The notes under the pieces were generated by a model. That model was not told where the DNA came from and searched no databases. It worked only from the letters and a program-made list of their open reading frames with translations. A DNA stretch of 64,000 bases from Sinotaia quadrata (Eukaryota > Mollusca > Gastropoda > Architaenioglossa > Viviparidae): NCBI GenBank assembly GCA_028829895.1, contig CM054181.1:1925001-1989000 (forward strand), in the 5' to 3' direction. Below, in pieces: positions 12,171-22,361 of the stretch. Made by a program: the position numbers and the translations under genes. Position 1 is the first letter of the stretch. Every line of letters starts with the position of its first letter.

Positions 12171-12684
12171 GCACATATAGGAAAAAATAAAGAAATAAGG
12201 TTTGTTTATTTCGATTTAACACACAAGCAATTATTCAAAGTACATTTCCATAAACAGCTAGCTGTTCACATTCTTAATTCGCTCTTCGCTCAGAATCAAA
12301 TTTTCCTGTGCAGAAGGAAACGCGGTTCAATAGCAAAGGTCAAGGCTTCAAACGTTTTAATACTGTTTTATCAAATAACCTATTTGTCATTTGAAACCAC
12401 AAAAGAAACATCAAATAAACTGCCAGAATTGATATATCACAATCTAAACATTATCATGCATATTAAAGTCATATTAAATATCTTAGTAACGTGCACAATA
12501 AATGACAATGATGACAGTGAAAATGATGCCTTTAGAAAAATTTAACAGTACCTTATCGTCGGCGTTTATGTCTGACCGTTCTTTACTGTCATTTAGAGTT
12601 TACCAAAAAAACAAAAAAAAAAAAAGAGTTCTGAAGTGGAACCACAATCGAGAGTTTTTGTTTGAAGCATAGAGTGTATATTAA
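12171..12684. other. AT-rich sequence, no gene supported
   Basis: A 127-codon open frame begins in the last array unit and runs to 12545. Its composition is what AT-rich DNA yields by chance (many Lys, Asn and Ile), and no domain is evident. Confidence 0.4.
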
Positions 12685-12850
12685 CCAGATATCGAGTGTG
12701 ATAATTCCAAACTAAGTCCAGATATCGAGTGTGATAATTCCAAACTAAGTCCAGATATCGAGTGTGATAATTCCAAACTAAGTCCAGATATCGAGTGTGA
12801 TAATTCCAAACTAAGTCCAGATATCGAGTGTGATAATTCCAAACTAAGTC
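12685..12850. repeat. minisatellite, 33-bp unit, 5 copies
   Basis: Identical or near-identical units begin ccagatatcgagtgtgataa at 12685, 12718, 12751, 12784 and 12817. Confidence 0.97.
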
Positions 12851-13059
12851 AAGCCTGGCAAACTGACAAAAGCGATAAAAGTGCGTTGATTGTTTAAATT
12901 TAAAAAAATTATTGCTGGCTTAATTCAGTCATGATCATTTGTTTCATTCAAAATTCCAGTCAGTTGTTTTGCAGACAAAAGTCGTCTTCTGATAAATTTT
13001 AATTTAGTTTGAAGTAACGACAGGACGCTTGAGAATGTGCTGAGATGTGTGTGAGTAAC

Positions 13060-13700
13060 TACCGGAGGTCAGTGTGCAAGATCTGGTGTTGATTACTGCT
13101 GATGTCAGTGTGCATGATCTGGTGTTGAGTACTTAGTGTGCAAGATCTAGTGTTGACTAATATTGATGTCAGTCTGCAAGATCTCTGTTGACTACTGTTG
13201 ATGTCAGTGTGCAAGATCTGGTATTGACTACTGTTGATCTCAGTGTGCAAGATCTCTGTTGACTACTGTTGATGTCAGTCTGCAAGATCTCTGTTGACTA
13301 CTGTTGATGTCAGTCTGCAAGATCTCTGTTGACTACTGTTGATCTCAGTGTGCAAGATCTGGTGTTGACTACTGTTTATGTAAGTGTGTAAGATCTCTGT
13401 TGACTACTGTAGATGCCAGTTTGCAAGATCTGGTGTTGACTAATATTGATGTCAGTCTGCAAGATCTGGTGTTGACTACTGTTGATGTCAGTCTGCAAGA
13501 TCTGGTGCTGACTACTATTGATGACAGTCTGCAAGATCTGGTGTTGACTACTGTTGATGCCAGTTTGCAAGATCTGGTGCTGACTACTATTGATGTCAGT
13601 CTGCAAGATCTGGTATTGACTACTGTTGATTGATGTAAGTCTGCAAGATCTGGTATTGACTACTGTTGATTGATGTAAGTCTGCAAGATCTAGTGTTGAC
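13060..13700. repeat. minisatellite, 36-bp core unit, about 17 copies
   Basis: Units contain gtctgcaagatctggtgttg and gactactgttgatgtcag, with deletion variants lacking tggtg. Because 36 is a multiple of three, frames stay open as a 12-residue repeat on both strands. Confidence 0.95.
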
Positions 13701-13715
13701 AGGTGTGTGAATAAA

Positions 13716-13880
13716 TACTGGTGCTAACGTGTGAGTGAATACTGGTTTTCAAAGGTCTGAATAAGTACTGGTGCTAACGTGTGAGTGAATACTGGTTTTC
13801 AAAGGTCTGAATAAGTACTGGTGCTAACGTGTGAGTGAATACTGGTTTTCAAAGGTCTGAATAAGTACTGGTTTTCACAG
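13716..13880. repeat. minisatellite, 50-bp unit, 3 copies
   Basis: Units contain gtgctaacgtgtgagtgaat and ggttttcaaaggtctgaata. The array follows the 36-bp array directly but is unrelated to it. Confidence 0.95.
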
Positions 13881-13957
13881 TTGTTAAGACGAGAAATCAT
13901 CGATTATTTTTTGTACTGTTTATGTGGGGTAGTGTACAGTTACTTTATAGTTGTATG

Positions 13958-14292
13958 GGATTGGTACTGCTACTTATAGTTGTATGAGATTGGTACTGCT
14001 ACTTAAAGTTGTATGAGATTGGTACTGCTACTTATAGTTGTATGAGATTGGTACTGCTACTTATAGTTGTATGAGATTGGTACTGCTACTTATAGTTGTA
14101 TGAGATTGGTACTGCTCCTTATAGTTGTATGAGATTGGTACTGCTCCTTATAGTTGTATGAGATTGGTACTGCTCCTTATAGTTGTATGAGATTGGTACT
14201 GCTCCTTATAGTTGTATGAGATTGGTACTGCTACTTAAAGTTGTATGAGATTGGTACTGCTACTTAAAGTTGTATGAGATTGGTACTGCTGC
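13958..14292. repeat. minisatellite, 29-bp unit, about 12 copies
   Basis: Units contain tagttgtatgagattggtac. A tac/tcc variant next to ttatag marks a block of consecutive copies. Confidence 0.97.
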
Positions 14293-14334
14293 ACGAGAGG
14301 ATCCTGTGTTAGGTTTATTATCTAACTTGTCACT

Positions 14335-14505
14335 CTTTAATTTAGGCATCATATGTTCATTAACTGTCTGCATGGTTTACTTCCATCTTTGACAATTAAA
14401 ATATCAGCACAAGTAGTGCCCAAGGTCAGATCACTTTGACATAAATAGCTAATATAGCAATTAAGTTTTAAAATAGGGATAGGCAAATTTATTCCGTCAC
14501 AGTAA
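14335..14505 (+). mobile_element. dispersed repeat family 1, copy F (3' end only)
   Basis: Matches the 3' end of the copy at 19690-20765: shared segments include ttacttccatctttgacaat-like sequence, agtgcccaaggtca and atagggataggcaaattta. Only the terminal ~170 bp are present. Confidence 0.75.
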
Positions 14506-14735
14506 CTTGGTGTATAGCTGTATGGGAGAGTTAGTAACCTATAATTGTATAATTTTGCTTTATAGTTGAGTAGGGAATGGTACTGCTGTTGGTTTGTATA
14601 TTACCTTGCTTATAGTTATATTATGTTGTGGTTATAATGAAATGTGTATACTTGAAATATACCGCTATATATAGATGTAAAAGGAAATAATGTTATCCAC
14701 GGCTGTATGGGTAAGAGCTTCTAATCATTAGTTCT
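14506..14735. other. unique sequence, no gene seen
   Basis: AT-rich spacer between a dispersed-repeat fragment and the next array. Confidence 0.5.
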
Positions 14736-14955
14736 GAAGGTACTGAGGGTTGTTTAAGGAGGTATTAGTACTGAGGGTTGTTTAAGGAGGTATTAGTACT
14801 GAGGGTTGTTTAAGGAGGTATTAGTACTGAGGGTTGTTTAAGGAGGTATTAGTACTGAGGGTTGTTTAAGGAGGTATTAGTGCTGAGGGTTGTTTAAGGA
14901 GGCATTAGTACTGAGGTTGTTTAAGGAGGTATTAGTACTGATGGTTGTTTATAAT
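14736..14955. repeat. minisatellite, 28-bp unit, 8 copies
   Basis: Units contain gtactgagggttgtttaagg followed by aggtatta, nearly identical across copies. Confidence 0.97.
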
Positions 14956-15612
14956 AGGGTTGTTTATTGAAAACACAACCTTTTATCGAAGTTTATTAGC
15001 TTAATACATTGTACTTTGATGTCAAATTTTGTAAGGACGCCCTGCCCTATAGATTACGCAAAACACTGGCTAGTGTGAACTCCCCAATAATCAGAGATAA
15101 AACGGCTAAACTGTAACCACACCAGAATGTTTGGCTAAAATTAAATTTATACGTCTCGCAAAACAACAATATATTTTCTTTAAAAAAAAGCAAAAATAAA
15201 ATCCTTATTACAGTAAAGATGAAAACAAAGCAAAAAAACTAGATTCAACACTGTCTAACAGAATGTCTTTGTTCGTTTTGTAACTTATATTTCTTGAATT
15301 TTTATTCCGCTACATCGTTTTCCGCTTGCGGAAATGTCACACTTGGCAGTCAACCGTGAACCGGAGAACAACGGTCGTTCTTTGTTATAGTGATCCCAAT
15401 ATGTTTGAGGAAACATTTGTACACTCGCTACGCCATGATATGTTTCTTACAATTTCTCTTTCAGTATTCTACCATTCCCACCCACCCCCCACTCCAACCT
15501 CCAACACCAGACTCACTGTGTGGATCTCCTTACTGCAATTATAAGTTTGTAAGTTTATTAGTGAAGTATTTATTTGGTCAATTTGATGAATAATTGATCA
15601 TCTCAAGAAACA
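14956..15612. other. unique sequence, no gene seen
   Basis: Overlapping short open frames at 15326-15593 lack recognisable features. Confidence 0.45.
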
Positions 15613-15935
15613 TGTCGACTATTGTTTAGAGTCCACGTTTTTTTTTTAATACACTCATTAAACAAGGCTATGGAACCTGTCGACTATTGTTTAGAGTCCA
15701 CGTTTTTTTTTTTAATACACTCATTAAACAAGGCTATGGAACCTGTCGACTATTGTTTAGAGTTCACTTTTTTTTTTTAATACACTCATTAAACAAGGCT
15801 ATGGAACCTGTCGACTATTGTTTAGAGTCCACGTTTTTTTTTTAATACACTCATTAAACAAGGCTATGGAACCTGTCGACTATTGTTTAGAGTTCACTTT
15901 TTTTTTTTAATACACTCATTAAACAAGGCTATGGA
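15613..15935. repeat. minisatellite, about 65-bp unit, 5 copies
   Basis: Units contain tgtcgactattgtttagagt, a T8-T10 tract and acactcattaaacaaggct. Copies alternate between a tccacg and a ttcact variant before the T tract. Confidence 0.97.
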
Positions 15936-16587
15936 GCAGAATTTAATTTGAGCCAATCAGAGCTAGTACGTAGATCGGAAGTATGACAAAGTAATCAAAG
16001 AAACATATTTCTTGCTTTGATGACGTCACTGGAGTGCGAAGTATGTGCCTTGTCCAGTCATGACGAAGAACATTGTGAGTAATCAAAGATTTAATCTATC
16101 ATTAGAAACGTCAGTGCACATAAATTTAACTATGAGTTTAAGTAGGGCTAGGTAGTAATTTAGGGTTTGAACTATTATCTATTTTTATTCAGTTGTGGGG
16201 GAGCTAAATAGCTCCAGGACTCTCATTTGTTTAACATTTTTAGAAATAATTTTTTGTTTGGACTATAGCTGTTTTATAGCGGAAATTGCCATTTTGCAAA
16301 CTCTTAATTTATTGCTTTTTACTTACTTCTTTCCTCTACTTATTATTTTCATCATTCATCATTTAGAAAAAAAATTACCCCTATCCCCAGAAAGCATGTT
16401 TTATAACCGAATGGTTTGTGGAATGAATGATTATAGTCACCACACAAAAGAAAACTATAGATTAATAAATAAAATTAATCATATTTCTTTAAAAAATAGT
16501 AACATGTCTTCTATTGGCTTGAAAGGGTGAGTGTGTCGTCTCCCTGTATTGTTGGCATTCACCAATCCACATGCAATCTCGCATACA
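15936..16587. other. AT-rich sequence, no gene supported
   Basis: The 111-codon plus-strand frame at 16195-16530 is hydrophobic and AT-driven, with no conserved motif that I recognise. Confidence 0.45.
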
Positions 16588-16778
16588 AATACGTCATACA
16601 AACAAGTCATACAAACACGTCATACAAACAAGTCATACAAACAAGTCATACAAACAAGTCATACAAACACGTCGTGCAAACAAGTCATACAAACACGTCA
16701 TACAAACAAGTCATACAAACAAGTCATACAAACACGTCATACAAACAAGTCATACAAACACGTCATACAAACACGTCA
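16588..16778. repeat. short-unit minisatellite, 13-bp unit, about 15 copies
   Basis: Units are gtcatacaaacaa or gtcatacaaacac. The c/a variant pattern changes irregularly along the array. All frames are open, giving spurious repetitive peptides. Confidence 0.96.
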
Positions 16779-16870
16779 GCAAATGTAACTCTTGCATGCA
16801 TAATAAAAGAGCCAGACAAACATCCATGATGAATGCTTGTTGTAGACTGTGATGAACAACAAACAGATCT

Positions 16871-16988
16871 TACGTAGTGTTGACAAGCCACTAAGGGAAT
16901 AAAGCTGTGACAGCGGAGACGTGACGTAGTGCTTGACAAGCCACTAAGGACTGAATAAAGTTGTGACTGCGGAGACGTGACGTCGACG
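16871..16988. repeat. duplication, about 58-bp unit, 2 copies
   Basis: Both copies contain ttgacaagccactaag and gcggagacgtgacgt. It lies just upstream of the first coding exon of the vWA gene. Confidence 0.9.
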
Positions 16989-17061
16989 AATTTGGTATGC
17001 TAGAGCGATGTTTCCCCACTGTTTCTTTGTTCATAAACCCCGTCCCTTCATGGGTGGGGTG

Positions 17062-17084
17062 ATATCTATCTATCTATCTATCTA
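17062..17084. repeat. (TATC)n microsatellite
   Basis: About five ctat units, upstream of the vWA gene start codon. Confidence 0.9.
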
Positions 17085-17155
17085 CTATGCATGTGTGCAG
17101 GTACACACTGTAGGCAGCAGCCAGAATGACGTTTTCTCACACGGTCCCTCCACAG

Positions 17156-17237
17156 ATGTTGGTGTTTCTAATCACTTTGACCTTGGCGTATGCTGTGTCC
17201 TTCAACAATGGAGACATGAGACTAATCATCGCAAACA
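17156..17237 (+). CDS. exon 1 of vWA gene: signal peptide
   Basis: ATG at 17156 opens a strongly hydrophobic stretch (MLVFLITLTLAYAVS), a typical secretory signal. The exon ends at an aaca|gtaatg donor in phase 1, which joins exon 2 in frame (the split codon is ATG). The bases just before the ATG (tccctccacag) resemble a splice acceptor, so a 5' untranslated exon may lie upstream and the start codon may sit right at an exon edge. Confidence 0.55.
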
Positions 17238-20200
17238 GTAATGATATACATCACTTCCGGTCCTTCATCCCTTCGGATTTTATGATTTTATAATAGTTTA
17301 CCGTTAGCAAGAAAGCACTTAAATAATGATAGTAGTTTTGATACTGTTAAACATTTAGATTATGATTCGATTAACGAAATAACTTCAACGGAATTTTGAA
17401 ATAATACTTAATTTAACATCATTAATTTCCTCGTCATTGTAAACGAATGAGATTATTACTACAATTTTTATATTAAAAATTCAATTTCTCAGTGCGGTGT
17501 CATTTTATGCACTTGACAAACATCCGTTGGTCAATCTCAGATCGACAACCTAGGGCCACACAGAGACAGGGCAGCCAGGCTTCGCGAGTCATGCCTGCTG
17601 ACTACATGTACTATGCGAGTCGTTTGGGCGACCATCTCCAGACAGCTGAAGGTCGACAAGGAGCGGCGCCCTCTGTCGGAGACCTCGCGGCAGCATCAGA
17701 GAACGCGAGTGCCCATCTCAGCCCAGACGCGTTCGGCAGCATTACGCTGAAGAGACCGGCGGTGCCTGCTTCTGTAGCCCCTTATGCGAATCATACGAAC
17801 GTCCAGAAACAGTCCCCACAACCCGAGCCAGCCCTGTCACCTCTGCCTCCGAGCCAGCTGCTTCAAATTCTATCCAACCTCTTCGTTGCCGGCCTGGAAA
17901 AGCCCGGGGAACTCAAACCTTTAGATGTCAGCGAACCTGCGGGAGGTCCTGTCAAGGTACGCGGCTTGCAAGGGCTGACTGCCCCAGCAGTGCCACAGAC
18001 TCCGAGCACTGCAGACAAAGAAAGGCGGGCGCACTGCACGCCGATCGTGGACGTGGTCTTCGCCCTCGACGACATCGAAACAATATGGATGGCTCGGGAT
18101 GCCATTCGGCATTACGTCACGCACCTGAAGCCTGCTGGGAAGGCGCGCTTCGGAGTAGTGTTGTGCGGGCCACAGCTATCGTTCTATACAGCGCTACACA
18201 CTCACTTTTCAGGTAAGTCGGGCCACAGCTATCGTTCTATACAGCGCTACACACTCACTTTTCAGGTAAGTCGGGCCACAGTTATCGTTCTATACAGCGC
18301 TACACACTCACTTTTCAGGTAAGTCGGGCCACAGCTATCGTTCTATACAGCGCTACACACTCACTTTTCAGGTAAGTCGGGCCACAGTTATCGTTCTATA
18401 CAGCGCTACACACTCACTTTTCAGGTAAGTCGGGCCACAGCTATCGTTCTATACAGCGCTACACACTCACTTTTCAGGTAAGTCGGGCCACAGCTATCGT
18501 TCTATACAGCGCTACACACTCACTTTTCAGGTAAGTCGGGCCACAGCTATCGTTCTATACAGCGCTACACACTCACTTTTCAGGTAAGTCGGGCCACAGT
18601 TATCGTTCTATACAGCGCTGCACACTCACTTTTCAGGTAAGTCGGGCCACAGTTATCGTTCTATACAGCGCTGCACACTCACTTTTCAGGTAAGTCGGGC
18701 CACAGCTATCGTTCTATACAGCGCTACACACTCACTTTTCAGGTAAGTCGGTTTAGTTGTTTCCCTCCCTCCTCCCCCCCCCAAAAAAAAAATACTTCAC
18801 TTACTTAAATTATCGTCATTTCATATTAACCGTAAATAACATACTTGTGTCGTTTTTTACTTTCTTTCTTCTTACATGTATTTTTGTTCCAGGACTTCTG
18901 GCCAGTCTTGAAGACTTGCAGCACGCTAATACAACACTGGACTCCAATCGTGTTCAGATGCCAGACACGCTGGGCTACAGGGGGGACAACAATCCCTATC
19001 CACCCAGCGTTTCCTCCGATTTCAGCCAAATAGAGGCGCGGTGCTTTGAGACAGCCTATTACATGTTTATGTCTCAGGTGAATGTTTTGATCCCAATCCA
19101 TGTTCAGGGGAGCATATTGATCCGAATCCATGTTCAGGGGAACATATTGATCCTAACTGGTGTTCATGAGGGCATATTGATCCTAATTCATATTCAAACG
19201 TTTTATTCTAATCCATAAAACATCAAATCAAATTCTATATTCAGGGGAACGTTCCTATTTTGGTCCATGTAAAGTGGAATTTTATTAAACTAATCCATGT
19301 TCAAGAAAATGTTATCTTAAAGTGTGTTCAGCTAAATGGTTTGGTCTTAGTGCATGTTCAAATAAAAGTCTTTATCACACAATTCATTCTCTTGAAACCG
19401 TTTTAGTCCTAAGGCGTGTTCAGTTAAACATTTTGGTCTTAGTGTACATGTTCAAATAAAGGTTTTTATCACAATTCATTATCTTGCAAACACTTCAGTC
19501 ATGAAGCGTTTTCAGATACACGTTTTGATCCTTGGTCCTTCGTCCTAGAGCATGTGAACATTTTGATTCTATGTTCAAGAAAACTGTTCACTCCTTCTGT
19601 GTGTTTCTGTGTTAATTAAACGTTTTAGTGTTAATGTATGGTAGGTGATTTTAATCTGCGTTCATGAAAACGTTCCAGTCTTAAAGCATTCTAGATGGGT
19701 GTTTTCATGAACGCTACTCAGCACAACACGAGGAATGTTCAAAATAATCTTCGTGAATACTCATGACCAATCTCAAGTCACCATTCCCGTATTGGCTCAC
19801 AGGAATTAACTTAAGCAACACGTTACTGATAAGTTCGATGATAACGCTGAACGCACACACACACCTGATCAGGTAACTCTATCACTTTAGCCTGAAGCGG
19901 ACAAAACAACATCACGCTTTTCTCTGCAAAAGTCAAATTAAGCCAGTGCTAAATTTCAGGCATATTTCATCTCTAAAACTCCTTTCTCTCTTACATACAT
20001 TCTGAAACAATATTCTTAACTCGATACACACAGAATAAGAAACATTATATCGATCAAAATTCATAAGTATAATGTACAGCGTAATTAAATTAGTGAAGAT
20101 AAAGATAATGGTTTAATTACATAAAGCATTCTCCAATTCAAATCATAGATCGATACAAACATATACGAAATATTTCTAAGTCCATTCTTTCTTTATCGGT

Positions 20201-22290
20201 CAGTTAATTTACCACAAGCTAATGATCGCCTTTATGACCAGACTCGAGTTTCCTCAAATTCAAAGTGATTAGAATATAGACTTTTTTCAAATTCAAAGTG
20301 ATTAGAATATAGACTTTTTTCAAATTCAAAGTGATTAGAATATAGACTTTTTTCAAATTCAAAGTGATTAGAATAGAGACTTTTTTCAACAAAATAGCTT
20401 TCAGTCCATTCCCATTGGATGAATTTGTTATGAGCAAGTGTGAGACTATTAGTCAGAAAAACTACTCATCCAGTTGGAACTGGTTTAGATTACATCAGCA
20501 AGTTTTTAACACTTTCTTTACCTCAGTTGTTTACTTCCAACTTTGACATTTAAAATGTCAGCATAAGCAGTGCCCAAGGTCATGTCACTTTAACATTTAA
20601 AATTTATACAACAATTAAGTTTAGAAATAGGGATAGGCAAATTTACTCTACCATACATTGTATTACAAAGACAACATAAAGATCGGGTCACTCTAACATT
20701 TAACAATTTATACAACAATTAAGTTTAGAAATAGGGATTGGCAAATTTACTCTACCCCAGTTTCGATCCTAATGTGTAGTCAAAGGAGCGTTATAGTCTT
20801 GATGTGTGTGTTGAGAGGATTTGTAGATGTGTGTGTTGAGAGGATTTGTAGATGTGTGTGTTGAGAGGATTTGTAGATGTGTGTGTGTTGAGAGGATTTG
20901 TAGATGTGTGTGTTGAGAGGATTTGTAGATGTGTGTGTTGAGAGGATTTGTAGATGTGTGTATACGATGAGGAGTTTGTTGATGTGTGTCTGAGTGGGCA
21001 TTAAAGATGGAGGATTGTTTGTTGATGGATAGTTGTACTGCATGGGTGTTTAGGGGGATTGTTGTAGTTTAATGGGTGTTTAGGGGGATAGTTGTAGTTG
21101 CATGGGTGTTTAGGGGGATTGTTGTAGTTTAATGGGTGTTTAGGGGGATTGTTGTAGTTGCATGGGTGTTTAAGGGGATAGTTGTACTGCATGGGTGTTT
21201 AGGGGAATTGTTGTAGTTGCATGGGTGTTTAGGGGAATTGTTGTAGTTTAATGGGTGTTTAGGGGGATTGCTGTAGATTTGTGGGGGTTGAGAAAGTGAT
21301 TGTGGTGTGTGGGTGTTGATGGGTTGCTGTAGATGAGTGGGTGTTTAGGGGTGGTTGCAGATGTGTAAGAATAATTTTCCAATAAACTCAACAATTTATA
21401 TATTTTTTCCTTTTCCTTTTATTTTATATTGTGCGAACTTTTAATTATTTAAAAATAATAAAAATATAAGTTTAAAACAGATTATTGTTTAGATATATTA
21501 AAGAATGTAAAATGTTTATGTCGCTGGTAATATTCTCACAAGAACATCCATCATTTCAATAGGAATGCAATATAACGTCCTTCGTTGTAAAATAAAATAC
21601 AAACAAATCTGACAATGTTTAAATTGGTAAATGTGTTCTTAAGTCTTTGGTAACAAATCTGACAATGTTTAAATTGGTAAATGTGTTCTTAAGTCTTTGG
21701 TAACAAATCTGACAATGTTTATATTAGTAAACGTGTTCTTAAGTCTTTGGTAACAAATCTGACAATGTTTAAACTGGTAAACGTGTTCTTAAGTCTTTGG
21801 TAACGAATCTGACAATGTTTAAATTGGTAAACGTGTTCTTAAGTCTTTGGTAACGTTCATCAAAATAAATGCTAGTTTGAAACGTCAACATTTACTAATT
21901 TATTTTTTATTTATTATCTTTTGCTACTTTTGTTTCTTTTATAAATCGTACAAAATTGTTCTTATATCATACATTTTGCACTAATTTATTTTAATTTAAA
22001 TTCTTTTGTTTCTTGTATAAATCTTACAAATTGCTATTATATCATACATTTCCCATATTTTAATTTAAATTCTTTTGTTTCCTGTATAAATCTTACAAAT
22101 TGCTATTTACATTTCCCACTAATTTACCATTTTACTATTTCCAGTCATTTCAATTGAGTGGTGCTTATGTTTTACCATATGGTATTGAAATCAATTTATT
22201 GTCACTTATGTTTTACCATATGGTATTGAAATCAATTTATTGTCACTTATATTTTTTCATACAACTTTGCAATAATGAGAATACTGACAC

Positions 22291-22361
<71 letters not shown>

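Larger units (their letters stand above)
19690..20765 (+). mobile_element. dispersed repeat family 1, copy A (3' two thirds)
   Basis: Shares ordered segments with the copies at 33875-35765, 42236-43745 and 47270-47812. These include acaacacgaggaatgttcaa, a cagcaacacgtt-like motif, tttcaggcatatttcatctc and caagtgtgagactatta. It lacks the 5' part. Inside it, a 33-bp segment is expanded (20235-20392) and the 3' terminal ~115 bp is duplicated (20566-20762). No coding capacity is seen and the class is unknown. Confidence 0.8.

Noticed and set aside
12162..12545. 127-codon plus-strand frame
   Set aside because: Starts within a minisatellite unit and has the amino acid bias expected of AT-rich non-coding DNA.
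16195..16530. 111-codon frame resembling a membrane protein
   Set aside because: Hydrophobicity follows from T-rich sequence. There is no homologue that I recognise and no splice or promoter signals.
18265..18742. The ten extra donor copies as extra coding exons
   Set aside because: The unit is 53 bp, so read-through changes frame at each copy and reaches a stop in the third. There is no acceptor before each copy other than the tttcag that coincides with the donor edge, which would leave no intron.
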